7,945 nucleotides of DNA from a bacterium (lineage in GTDB: Bacteria; Auribacterota; Auribacteria; Auribacterales; Auribacteraceae). The stretch spans positions 1 to 7,945 of the forward strand of contig JAGGZS010000152.1 of the NCBI GenBank assembly GCA_021161885.1. Direction: 5' to 3'. Below, one piece after another: positions 1-6,583 of this stretch. The notes under the pieces were generated by a model. The model ran no database searches. It was not told where the DNA came from and was given only the letters and a program-made list of their open reading frames with translations. A program made the translations under genes and the position numbers. Positions within the stretch are counted from its first letter, which is position 1. Every line of letters starts with the position of its first letter.

Positions 1-16
1 AAAAAAAAATTTTTCC

Positions 17-57
17 TATAATATTAAATCTTTTTTAGAATATTAGAATATTATAAT
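17..57 (+). promoter_or_regulatory. Candidate promoter region of the dehydrogenase-ackA-pta operon
   Basis: The 126 bases before the first gene are almost entirely A and T. Two perfect TATAAT hexamers are present, at 17-22 and 52-57, and either could serve as a -10 box. No good TTGACA-like -35 box lies 16-18 bases upstream of the second one, and for the first the -35 would fall outside the window. An 8-base direct repeat, AGAATATT twice in tandem (37-52), abuts the second hexamer. In DNA this AT-rich, TATAAT matches arise easily by chance, so this is a plausible location, not a mapped promoter. Confidence 0.3.
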
Positions 58-113
58 TTATAAATTAATTTGTATTAATAATAAAAATACCAAAAAATTA
101 TACACAGTTACAC

Positions 114-119
114 AAGGAG
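114..119 (+). promoter_or_regulatory. Ribosome binding site of the dehydrogenase-family gene
   Basis: A strong AAGGAG Shine-Dalgarno sequence ends 7 bases before the ATG at 127. It is the best ribosome binding site in the window together with the one at 6567. It fixes the start of the first gene and indicates efficient initiation at the head of the operon. Confidence 0.8.
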
Positions 120-126
120 ATGAACT

Positions 127-1038
127 ATGGAAATAATTGATATCGGCATTATCGGCGCAAGTACAGCCGGCAGAGGGCTTGCGCAAGCCGCAGCCATGGC
201 AGGGCTGAACGTCAACCTTGTCGAACTAAACAAAGAGACATTAGAACGGTCAACCAAACTTATCGAAGAAGAAATGGACCAGCTCATCAAAAAATGGGGC
301 ATAACACAAACTGAGAAAAAAGTCGCTATGGCGCGCATCAACGGCGTCGATTCGCTCGAAGACCTTGACCCATCGTGCCAAATGGTATTCGTTACAGTTA
401 GAGAAGACATAGAACTTAACAAAGATATTTTCGCTAAACTCGACGAAATAATGAATCCTGAAACAATATTAGTCAGCCATACCGCTATTTTAAGTATCAC
501 TGAAATAGCAAACGCCACAAATAGAGCTGATAAAGTAGCGGGAATAATTTTCCTTCCACCTGTTGTAAGAGTAAAACTTGCCGAGGTTATCGGCGGATTA
601 AAAACCTCAAAAGAAACATTTGAAGATATAGAAACTTTTATAAAAGATAAACTTTCAAAAACCCCTGTTGAGGTATCTGAATCTCCCGGATACGTCAGTA
701 TAAGAATGTTGATTACCATGCTCAATGAAGCTATGTTTATCGCCATGGAAGGCGTTGCTTCTATCGAAGACATCGACACTGCCCTAACGCTTGGCTACAA
801 AATGAAACGTGGAATTTTTGAGATAGCGGACAGGATCGGTCTGGATTTAATTCATGTATGGATGAATTATATGTGCAAAGAGCACGGGCAGCGCCCATGT
901 CCGATACTGGCTAAACTTGTAAGGGCAAACCATTTAGGACGCAAAACAAGTCAAGGATTTTATATATATGATGAAAACGGAAAGAAAAAAGGGCTTGGTT
1001 CTTTAAGTCAGCTAAAAAAATGGAGTTATAAAGTATGA
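127..1038 (+). CDS. 3-hydroxyacyl-CoA dehydrogenase family protein, catalytic residues not conserved
   Basis: This 303-residue protein has the usual length and two-domain order of short-chain L-3-hydroxyacyl-CoA dehydrogenases (Hbd type). A Rossmann NAD-binding domain covers about residues 4-183, and a helical C-terminal domain (about 186-281) ends in 'LGRKTSQGFYIYD'. Family members oxidise 3-hydroxyacyl-CoA with NAD+ in the cytoplasm. The dinucleotide loop reads GASTAG (10-15), so the second Gly of GxGxxG is Ser12; an acidic residue (Glu33) ends strand 2. The family motif HFFNP reads 'IFLPP' (141-145), which puts Ile141 at the catalytic His and Pro144 at the Asn. 'PGFVVNR' reads 'PGYVSIR', so the substrate-binding Asn is Ile192. 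Ser117 and the dyad Glu (Glu153, in 'KLAEVI') remain. The frame is intact and motif spacing normal, so this is not a decayed gene. Its stop overlaps the ackA start (ATGA), implying translational coupling. The family assignment is firm; the normal reaction is doubtful, so no symbol is given. Confidence 0.85.
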   Translation: MEIIDIGIIGASTAGRGLAQAAAMAGLNVNLVELNKETLERSTKLIEEEMDQLIKKWGITQTEKKVAMARINGVDSLEDLDPSCQMVFVTVREDIELNKDIFAKLDEIMNPETILVSHTAILSITEIANATNRADKVAGIIFLPPVVRVKLAEVIGGLKTSKETFEDIETFIKDKLSKTPVEVSESPGYVSIRMLITMLNEAMFIAMEGVASIEDIDTALTLGYKMKRGIFEIADRIGLDLIHVWMNYMCKEHGQRPCPILAKLVRANHLGRKTSQGFYIYDENGKKKGLGSLSQLKKWSYKV

Positions 1039-2231
1039 AAACCTTAGTTTTAAATTGCGGAAGCTCATCAATTAAGTTTCAACTTCTTGATATGTCTGAT
1101 GAATCGCTCCTTGTAAAAGGAAGCGTGGAAAAAATAGGCACACGCACAGCTATTTTAAATTTATCTATTCCCGGAAAAGATAAAATAAAAGAGGTAATGG
1201 AAATCCTTGATCATCACTTAGCTCTCCAAAAAACCATCCAGGCTTTAATGAGCGAAAAACTCGGCATTATAAAAAATAAAGATGAAATATCCGCTATCGG
1301 GCACAGAGTTGTACACGGTGGTGAATCTTATTCCAGTTCAGTGGCTATAGATGAGGACGTTATAAAAGAAATCAGAGACTTAATCGATCTGGCTCCTCTG
1401 CATAATCCTCATAATTTAAAAGGTATTGAAGTTTGTAAAAAACTGTTTCCCGAGTTGCCTCAGATAGCCGTATTTGATACCGCTTTCCATCAGACAATGC
1501 CGCCTAAAGCATATATATATCCTTTACCTTACGTACTTTATAAACGGTACAAAATACGACGTTACGGGTTTCACGGCACATCTCACTACTATGTAGCCAA
1601 CAGATGCGCTAAAATTATGGGTAAAGATATAAATGAACTTAAAATCATAACCGCCCATCTCGGTAACGGGAGCAGTATTACCGCAATAAACAAAGGGCAG
1701 GTTATAGATACATCTATGGGGTTTACTCCTCTTGAAGGGCTTGTTATGGGTACAAGATGCGGAGATATCGACCCGTCAATCATTACCTTTATAATCGCTA
1801 AAGAAGATCTAAGTTTGCAGGAAGCTAACACACTTCTTAACAAACACAGCGGGCTTATGGGAATATCCGGTGTTTCCAACGATATGAAAGAACTCACCGA
1901 CGCTTTGGATACCGACCCACGCGCTAAACTCGCCATAGATATATTAAGTTATCGTTTAAAAAAATATATATCAGCTTACGCAGGCGTTCTCGGAGGTGTG
2001 GACGCATTGGTATTCACAGGCGGCATAGGCGAAAACTGCGCGCTTGTCCGTGAACTTAGTTGCGCAGGGCTTGAATTTATGGGGATTAGTCTTGATAAAG
2101 AAAAAAATAATTCCAATAAAGGTGAAAACAAACTGAACACAACCGATTCAAAAACTAAAATATTTTGTATTCCTACCAACGAAGAACTCGTCATAGCGCG
2201 TGAAACAAAAAAAATAGTGGGAGATAACTAA
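1035..2231 (+). CDS. ackA: Acetate kinase
   Basis: Acetate kinase catalyses acetyl phosphate + ADP = acetate + ATP in the cytoplasm, the ATP-yielding step of acetate fermentation, and works with the phosphate acetyltransferase encoded next. The 398-residue protein is full length for the family, and its numbering matches the Methanosarcina thermophila enzyme residue for residue at the known catalytic sites: Asn7 in 'NCGSSSIK', Arg91 in 'GHRVVHGG', Asp148 in 'FDTAFH', His180 in 'GFHGTSH', His208 in 'HLGNGSS', Arg241 in 'MGTRCGDIDP' and Glu384 in 'TNEELVIA'. It belongs to the ASKHA (actin/hexokinase/Hsp70-like) fold. The start overlaps the upstream stop by 4 bp, with a weak TGGAG site at 1021-1025 inside the preceding gene. 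A Lys/Asn-rich stretch near residues 356-375 lies in a region that varies between homologues. Everything seen suggests an active enzyme. Confidence 0.98.
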   Translation: MKTLVLNCGSSSIKFQLLDMSDESLLVKGSVEKIGTRTAILNLSIPGKDKIKEVMEILDHHLALQKTIQALMSEKLGIIKNKDEISAIGHRVVHGGESYSSSVAIDEDVIKEIRDLIDLAPLHNPHNLKGIEVCKKLFPELPQIAVFDTAFHQTMPPKAYIYPLPYVLYKRYKIRRYGFHGTSHYYVANRCAKIMGKDINELKIITAHLGNGSSITAINKGQVIDTSMGFTPLEGLVMGTRCGDIDPSIITFIIAKEDLSLQEANTLLNKHSGLMGISGVSNDMKELTDALDTDPRAKLAIDILSYRLKKYISAYAGVLGGVDALVFTGGIGENCALVRELSCAGLEFMGISLDKEKNNSNKGENKLNTTDSKTKIFCIPTNEELVIARETKKIVGDN

Positions 2232-2233
2232 TA

Positions 2234-3223
2234 ATGAGTATTATTGATGAAATTAGATCAAAAGCTAAATCTTTAAATAAAACTATTGTCCTGCCTGAAT
2301 CTGAAGATAGCCGCATTCTTGAAGCCGTTCAGGAACTTATCAAAGAAAAAATAGTTAAGGTTATTCTTATTGGCGAAACGGATAAAATCCAGCAGGACGC
2401 GAAAGAAAACAAAATCAATATCAACGGAGCCGAAATCATATCCGTTAACGATGAACGTTATAAAGACGCATTCGCAGAAAAATATTACGAACTTAGAAAA
2501 AAGAAAGGTATCAGCCTTGATGACGCAAAAAAAGCTATGCAGAGTTCAATCTTTTTCGCGGCTATGCTCGTCAAAGAAAATTTAGCCGACGGTTACGTTG
2601 CTGGCTCAATATCCACCACAGGCGATACTTTAAGACCTGCTATCCAGATATTAAAAACCGCTCCCGGCATAAAAACCGTATCAAGTTATTTTCTTATGGT
2701 TGTGCAGGATAAATCGTTCGGGATTAACGGCTCGCTCTTGTTTGCCGACTGCGCTGTCGTGCCTGACCCGTCAGCCGAACAGCTTGCGGAAATAGCTATA
2801 TGCACAGCTCAAAATTGTAAAAAACTGCTTGGCGTCGACCCGAAAGTCGCCATGCTTTCGTTTTCCACAAAAGGAAGCGCGAAACATGAATCCTTAGATA
2901 AAGTTATTGAAGCGACTAATATCGTAAAGGAAACTCATCCTGAAATAACCATAGACGGAGAAATTCAGTTTGACGCGGCGATTATACCTAAGGTCGCTCA
3001 GAAAAAAGCGCCCGGCAGTCCCATTGAAGGACAGGCAAACGTGCTTATCTTCCCTGACCTAAACTCAGGGAACATAGCTTATAAAGCCGTCCAGCGTCTG
3101 GCGAAAGCCGAGGCTATAGGTCCTGTAGTTCAAGGAACCGCAAGACCTATTAACGATTTGTCAAGAGGATGCAGTGTCTCAGATATAGTCAATACAGTTG
3201 CTATTACCGCGTTAGCCACATGA
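2234..3223 (+). CDS. pta: Phosphate acetyltransferase (phosphotransacetylase)
   Basis: Pta converts acetyl-CoA + phosphate to acetyl phosphate + CoA in the cytoplasm, feeding acetate kinase; run backwards, the pair activates acetate. At 329 residues it is the short, single-domain form, without the N-terminal regulatory DRTGG/CobQ-like extension of the E. coli enzyme. Family signatures run along its length: 'VLPESEDSRILEAV' near the N-terminus, 'FAAMLVKENLADGYVAG', 'TLRPAIQILKTAPG', 'ADCAVVPDPSAEQLAEIA', 'LSFSTKGSAKHE', 'DGEIQFDAAI' and 'NVLIFPDLNSGNIAYK'. The catalytic segment 'NDLSRGCSVSDIVN' supplies Ser310, Arg311 and Asp317, equivalent to Ser309, Arg310 and Asp316 of the Methanosarcina thermophila enzyme. 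The ATG lies 2 bases after the ackA stop, with a GGGAG site at 2219-2223 inside ackA, so the two genes are co-transcribed and made in close proportion. Confidence 0.98.
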   Translation: MSIIDEIRSKAKSLNKTIVLPESEDSRILEAVQELIKEKIVKVILIGETDKIQQDAKENKININGAEIISVNDERYKDAFAEKYYELRKKKGISLDDAKKAMQSSIFFAAMLVKENLADGYVAGSISTTGDTLRPAIQILKTAPGIKTVSSYFLMVVQDKSFGINGSLLFADCAVVPDPSAEQLAEIAICTAQNCKKLLGVDPKVAMLSFSTKGSAKHESLDKVIEATNIVKETHPEITIDGEIQFDAAIIPKVAQKKAPGSPIEGQANVLIFPDLNSGNIAYKAVQRLAKAEAIGPVVQGTARPINDLSRGCSVSDIVNTVAITALAT

Positions 3224-3266
3224 TAATTTATATATAAAATTTCATCCGATTAATTACGAGGCGAGC
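3224..3266 (+). other. Short pta-glyQS spacer, no terminator seen
   Basis: This 43-base gap is AT-rich. It contains only a weak AT-only inverted repeat (AATTT at 3225-3229 against AAATT at 3237-3241) with no G+C stem or T-run, so it does not look like an intrinsic terminator. A TATAAA at 3233-3238 could be a -10 box, but no convincing -35 precedes it. A GAGG ribosome binding site at 3258-3261 serves the next gene. Read-through from pta into the synthetase gene is the simplest reading. The spacer is too short for a T-box leader. Confidence 0.45.
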
Positions 3267-4571
3267 ATGAACATTAATGAAAAAATGGAAAAAATAACTT
3301 CTTTGTGTAAACGCAGAGGATTTATTTTTCAAAGCAGTGAAATATACGGCGGAATGAACGGCTGCTGGGATTATGGTCCAGTTGGAACTGAACTGAAAAA
3401 AAATATTAAAAATTTATGGTGGAAAGACATAGTCCAGATGCACGATAATGTTGTGGGTATGGACGCAAGCATAATTATGCATCCCCGTATATGGGAAGCA
3501 TCAGGTCATGTGGCTAATTTTAAAGATGATATGATCGACTGCAAAAAATGTAAAAAACGCTATCGGGCAGACCATGTTCAAACCGAAACTTGCCCTGAAT
3601 GCGGAGGCGAATTTACTCCGCCCCGCCCGTTTAATTTAATGTTCAAAACATATGTCGGCGCTCTTGAAGACGCCGCATCTGCGGCTTATCTGCGTCCTGA
3701 AACAGCACAGGCTATTTTCGCGCAATACCTGACTGTGCTTAATTGTTCACGGCAAAGAATCCCTTTCGGCATAGCTCAAATCGGCAAAAGTTTCCGTAAC
3801 GAGATTACGCCGAGAAACTTTACTTTTCGATCACGTGAATTTGAACAAATGGAACTTGAATTCTTTGTGGCTCCCGGCACCGATGAAAAATGGAACGAAT
3901 ACTGGATTGACAGACGCATAAACTGGTACAAAAACATCGGGATACACTCTGAACGATTACGCATAAGAGAACACGAAAAAGATGAACTCGCACATTACGC
4001 TAAATCATGTGTTGATGTGGAATATGAGTTCCCCTTCGGATGGCAAGAACTTGAGGGAATTGCCAACAGAAGCGATTTCGATTTATCACAGCACCAGCAA
4101 TACAGCGGCAAAAAAATGCTCTACAAAGATGATCTTGAGAAAAAAGAATTCGTGCCGTGGGTAATAGAAACATCTGCCGGCGTGGATCGTATCCTGCTTA
4201 CTCTTCTTGCCGACGCATACGAAGAGGAACAATTAGAAAAAAATACACGTGTGGTTCTAAGATTCAGCCATAAAATCGCTCCTATCAAAACAGCTGTTTT
4301 TCCATTATTTAAAAAACCGGCGTTAAAAGAACTCGCAAAAAAAATCAATGACGATTTAAAAAAAGTTACCACCACCTTTTACGATGAAATAGGCAGTGTC
4401 GGCAAACGGTATAGAAGACAAGACGAAATAGGCACTCCTTACTGCGTAACCGTAGATTATGAATCTCTTGAAGATAATGCGGTTACTGTAAGATTTCGCG
4501 ACTCTATGAAACAGGAACGAATTTCGCTCGGCTCATTGGTATCTTTTATATTAGATAAACTGGCGCAATAA
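3267..4571 (+). CDS. glyQS: Glycyl-tRNA synthetase, single-chain (alpha2) type
   Basis: This enzyme charges tRNA-Gly with glycine using ATP, in the cytoplasm. It is the single-polypeptide homodimeric class II type found in archaea, eukaryotes and many bacteria, unrelated in organisation to the alpha2beta2 GlyQ+GlyS enzyme of E. coli. At 434 residues it is fairly compact. Visible landmarks are the N-terminal 'CKRRGFIF...YGGMNGCWDYGPVG' block (14-40), 'HPRIWEASGHVANFKD' (72-87), a zinc-ribbon-like pair CxxC/CxxC (Cys92, Cys95, Cys109, Cys112), 'LRPETAQAIF' (142-151), class II motif 2 'FRNEITPRNFTFRSREFEQ' (176-194) and motif 3 'VIETSAGVDRILLTLL' (from about 299). An anticodon-binding domain occupies roughly the last 110 residues, including 'YRRQDEIGTPYCVTVDY'. 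The ATG follows a GAGG site by 5 bases. The stop codon touches that of the convergent downstream gene. All catalytic motifs are intact. Confidence 0.97.
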   Translation: MNINEKMEKITSLCKRRGFIFQSSEIYGGMNGCWDYGPVGTELKKNIKNLWWKDIVQMHDNVVGMDASIIMHPRIWEASGHVANFKDDMIDCKKCKKRYRADHVQTETCPECGGEFTPPRPFNLMFKTYVGALEDAASAAYLRPETAQAIFAQYLTVLNCSRQRIPFGIAQIGKSFRNEITPRNFTFRSREFEQMELEFFVAPGTDEKWNEYWIDRRINWYKNIGIHSERLRIREHEKDELAHYAKSCVDVEYEFPFGWQELEGIANRSDFDLSQHQQYSGKKMLYKDDLEKKEFVPWVIETSAGVDRILLTLLADAYEEEQLEKNTRVVLRFSHKIAPIKTAVFPLFKKPALKELAKKINDDLKKVTTTFYDEIGSVGKRYRRQDEIGTPYCVTVDYESLEDNAVTVRFRDSMKQERISLGSLVSFILDKLAQ

Positions 4572-6359
4572 TTACTGCCGCGATTTCATCTTATATAATT
4601 TAAGCTGTAACTCCTTGCTGCCGGGATTATAAAATAAACCTTTACGCAAAATTTGTTCCGCTTGTTTGATTTTACCTGAAGTGCCGTAAAACCAATGAAG
4701 GTTAGTGTAACCGTCTATCCAGTAAGGATCGAGTTTTACGGCTTTTTTCCATGCTGCCGCTGCGTTTTCGTAATCTTTCTTATCAAGATACCATGAAGCC
4801 AAATACTTGTACGTTTCAGGATAAGAGGGGTCAGCCTTTATTGCCCGCATATAGCATTCAAACTCTTTTTGCTTATTGCCGAGTTTATTATTGATTAACC
4901 CGTTATTAAAATGGGCTATGGCTATATTAGGATTTTTCAACAATACCGCCTGATTGACTCTCAGCGCTTTATCATACTGCTCCTGCTCGAAATACAAAAC
5001 CGAAAGGTTAATGTAAGGATCAAGATAATCCCGATTGCATCTTATTGCCGTTTTGTACTCTTTTTCCGCTTTATCAAACTCATTATTATCATGATATATC
5101 AAGCCCAGAGAATAATGCACCGGCGGACTCAACGGCACGACTTTTGCCGTTGATTTCCATAAAGCCAAATTGTCCATCCAGTCTGTTGTACGTTCCATAC
5201 ACCTTATTATCAAAGTAATTACAAATAAAGATAAAATACATATATATATCCGTTTTAACACTTTATTTTTTATGCCCCAATAACAGTACAATAAAACCGA
5301 CGACACTATAAAATGAATACCCACCGAAGGAATATACAAATACCGCTCCGCAAAAGGAAATTTCAACTTAAATAAACCGGATACAGGAATTAGAGCGAAT
5401 ACTACCCATAAAATTCCCGCTCCAAAAATAGATTTTTTCAACCACAAAAACAGCCCTGAAAAAAAAACCGATAGAAAAAATACCCAATATGTTATTAATA
5501 TAACCAAATTAGCAGGAGGGATTTGTTTAACAGGATGAACAATAGACAAATTTTTCGGAAAAAAATAGATTTTAAGGTAATCCGGAAAATAATAAACCAA
5601 CCCAAACCACTGGGATAACGCATTAACAGCGCTTACATCCGGCTGGTTTGGATTAACCAGCAGAAAAAATCTGACAAAAAAGAACAAGACAAGAGGTATC
5701 ATCAGCCAAAGCACCATTTTATATCCTCTTGTTTTATCGTTAGTCATAAAAGGCATTAAAATTAAATACCCCGCAGGAAAGAAAAAAGCCGTTTCTTTGG
5801 AACAAAGCGCTAAGGTATACATCAAAATTATTAGACATAACATTAGGTTTTGCGACAAAGACTTTTTCAGCTCAAACCATTTTTTGATAAAAATCAACGA
5901 TAAAAACAGGAAAATAAAACATAACAAATCCTCACCGAAAGCTGCCTGCGCAACCGACTCGGACAAAGCAGGATGTACAGCATGGAGCATTGCAGTAAAA
6001 AAAGCAATTTTAAAAAATCCTATTTTTCTGAAAAAAACAAAAATAAGCAATACGCATATCAAATGCAGAAAAATATTAACCGCATGGAACCCTTGCGCAT
6101 TATTGCCGAATAAATAATATTCAAAAAAATTCAATACCGTAATCGTCGGTCTGAAACTGGCTTCGTTGGATATAAAAAAATATTTCGGAGAAAAAATATA
6201 TTTAAGGAAAACAAGATTATGTAAATACCGGTTTTCCTCAATAGAATAATAATCATCAAACGTAAAGCGGTTGTTTAATATTAATATATAGCTTATTAAA
6301 ACAGCCAAAATCAAACATAAATAACTAACCGTACCCCTAAGGGTTATCTTTTTCAACAT
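4572..6359 (-). CDS. Multi-pass membrane protein with C-terminal TPRs (TMTC-like, GT-C fold candidate)
   Basis: From the ATG at 6359 this is a 595-residue inner-membrane protein. Its N-terminal two thirds are strongly hydrophobic, with a first helix at about 10-28 and many more before residue 400; the last 180 residues are five TPRs. After helix 1 comes 'RFTFDD' (Asp35-Asp36), the place where GT-C glycosyltransferases carry their catalytic acidic pair in the first extracytoplasmic loop. Then come 'FRP' (69-71), 'GFHAVNIFLHL' (90-100), 'HAVHPALSE' (126-134) and 'FAERYLYIPSVG' (about 337-348). This order matches the TMTC-type membrane-plus-TPR family, whose eukaryotic members are O-mannosyltransferases. 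A lipid-linked sugar donor and protein acceptor are inference. A TTG at 6419 would add 20 residues, but neither start has a clear ribosome binding site, and ATG is preferred because it leads straight into the KK-R plus hydrophobic segment. The gene is convergent with glyQS and divergent from the exported-protein gene. Confidence 0.85.
   Translation of the reverse strand: MLKKITLRGTVSYLCLILAVLISYILILNNRFTFDDYYSIEENRYLHNLVFLKYIFSPKYFFISNEASFRPTITVLNFFEYYLFGNNAQGFHAVNIFLHLICVLLIFVFFRKIGFFKIAFFTAMLHAVHPALSESVAQAAFGEDLLCFIFLFLSLIFIKKWFELKKSLSQNLMLCLIILMYTLALCSKETAFFFPAGYLILMPFMTNDKTRGYKMVLWLMIPLVLFFFVRFFLLVNPNQPDVSAVNALSQWFGLVYYFPDYLKIYFFPKNLSIVHPVKQIPPANLVILITYWVFFLSVFFSGLFLWLKKSIFGAGILWVVFALIPVSGLFKLKFPFAERYLYIPSVGIHFIVSSVLLYCYWGIKNKVLKRIYICILSLFVITLIIRCMERTTDWMDNLALWKSTAKVVPLSPPVHYSLGLIYHDNNEFDKAEKEYKTAIRCNRDYLDPYINLSVLYFEQEQYDKALRVNQAVLLKNPNIAIAHFNNGLINNKLGNKQKEFECYMRAIKADPSYPETYKYLASWYLDKKDYENAAAAWKKAVKLDPYWIDGYTNLHWFYGTSGKIKQAEQILRKGLFYNPGSKELQLKLYKMKSRQ
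4614..5123 (-). repeat. Five tandem TPR motifs coded at the 3' end of the membrane protein
   Basis: Residues 413-582 of the membrane protein (counted from the ATG at 6359) divide exactly into five 34-residue units with no insertion. Each has the tetratricopeptide pattern: an aromatic or small residue near positions 8 and 11, Ala, Lys or Glu near position 20, Ala or Gly near 27 and usually Pro at 32 (for example 'NEFDKAEKEYKTAIRCN' in unit 1 and 'DYENAAAAWKKAVKLDP' in unit 4). Thirteen residues follow the last unit. TPRs form helical solenoids that bind peptides or partner proteins, so this half probably recruits a substrate or partner. It may lie on the extracytoplasmic side, as in eukaryotic TMTC proteins, but the topology is not settled by the sequence. 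Confidence 0.9.
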
Positions 6360-6438
6360 ATTCTTTGGACCGCTTAATTGATTTATAAAGAATAAATAAT
6401 GCGTTAAAGCGTCTTGCAAAAAACACTCATATTTTTGT

Positions 6439-6466
6439 ATTATCTGAATATCAAATTTAAAGTAAA
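6439..6466 (-). promoter_or_regulatory. Candidate promoter of the TPR membrane protein gene
   Basis: On the minus strand TTTACT (plus 6461-6466) and GATAAT (plus 6439-6444) are separated by 16 bases, an acceptable sigma-70 layout. Transcription would start near 6432, giving a leader of about 70 bases to the ATG at 6359 but only about 12 to the alternative TTG at 6419. The match is moderate and the region AT-rich, so confidence is low. Confidence 0.3.
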
Positions 6467-6481
6467 GGCTTGTATCTTTAC
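6462..6481. repeat. Inverted repeat GTAAAG-N8-CTTTAC between divergent genes
   Basis: GTAAAG at 6462-6467 is matched by its exact reverse complement CTTTAC at 6476-6481, across an 8-base spacer. It lies between the two divergent genes and overlaps the proposed -35 box of the minus-strand promoter. It could be an operator for a dimeric regulator. It is short and AT-rich, so chance occurrence is quite possible. There is no adjacent T-run on either side that would make it a terminator. Confidence 0.3.
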
Positions 6482-6511
6482 CTTAACATTTATTGAATAA
6501 AATGAATTTTT

Positions 6512-6541
6512 TTGATAAAATTATAGTATAAAAGGTATAAA
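6512..6541 (+). promoter_or_regulatory. Candidate promoter of the exported protein gene
   Basis: TTGATA (6512-6517) and TATAAA (6536-6541) are spaced by 18 bases, a reasonable sigma-70 promoter. A start near 6548 would give a leader of about 36 bases that includes the strong ribosome binding site at 6567. Overlapping TATAGT (6522-6527) and TATAAA (6527-6532) are alternative -10 boxes but lack a well-placed -35. Confidence 0.4.
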
Positions 6542-6566
6542 AAAAAGATATAAAAATATTCAATTT

Positions 6567-6572
6567 AAGGAG
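6567..6572 (+). promoter_or_regulatory. Ribosome binding site of the exported protein gene
   Basis: AAGGAG ends 11 bases before the ATG at 6584. It decides the start in favour of 6584 over the in-frame ATG at 6614 (codon 11), which has no comparable site. The longer N-terminus also supplies the positively charged n-region of the signal peptide. Confidence 0.75.
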
Positions 6573-6583
6573 ACAAAGAAACA

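Noticed and set aside
1..14. Run of nine A followed by five T, as a possible terminator of an upstream gene
   Set aside because: There is no G+C-containing stem, and an A-run meeting a T-run alone is not an intrinsic terminator. The upstream context is outside the window.
108..779. Long antisense open frame opposite the dehydrogenase gene
   Set aside because: Its Ser/Ile-rich translation is a mirror of the well-conserved sense gene. It has no family resemblance and no ribosome binding site that I could see.
1589..2194. Antisense open frames opposite ackA
   Set aside because: They lie wholly inside a gene whose every catalytic motif is recognisable. Their translations look like shadow sequence.
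3224..3266. T-box or glycine riboswitch leader upstream of the glycyl-tRNA synthetase gene
   Set aside because: The gap is only 43 bases, too short for either element, and has no terminator or conserved T-box sequence.
1035..4571. Functional link between glycine charging and ackA-pta through glycine reductase (acetyl phosphate from glycine)
   Set aside because: No glycine reductase or selenoprotein gene is in view. The synthetase is a housekeeping enzyme, so adjacency alone does not support the idea.
6360..6419. TTG start at 6419 for the TPR membrane protein
   Set aside because: It gives a 20-residue extension without signal-like features, no Shine-Dalgarno sequence, and a very short leader from the proposed promoter. 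It is not excluded, because the ATG at 6359 also has only a weak site.
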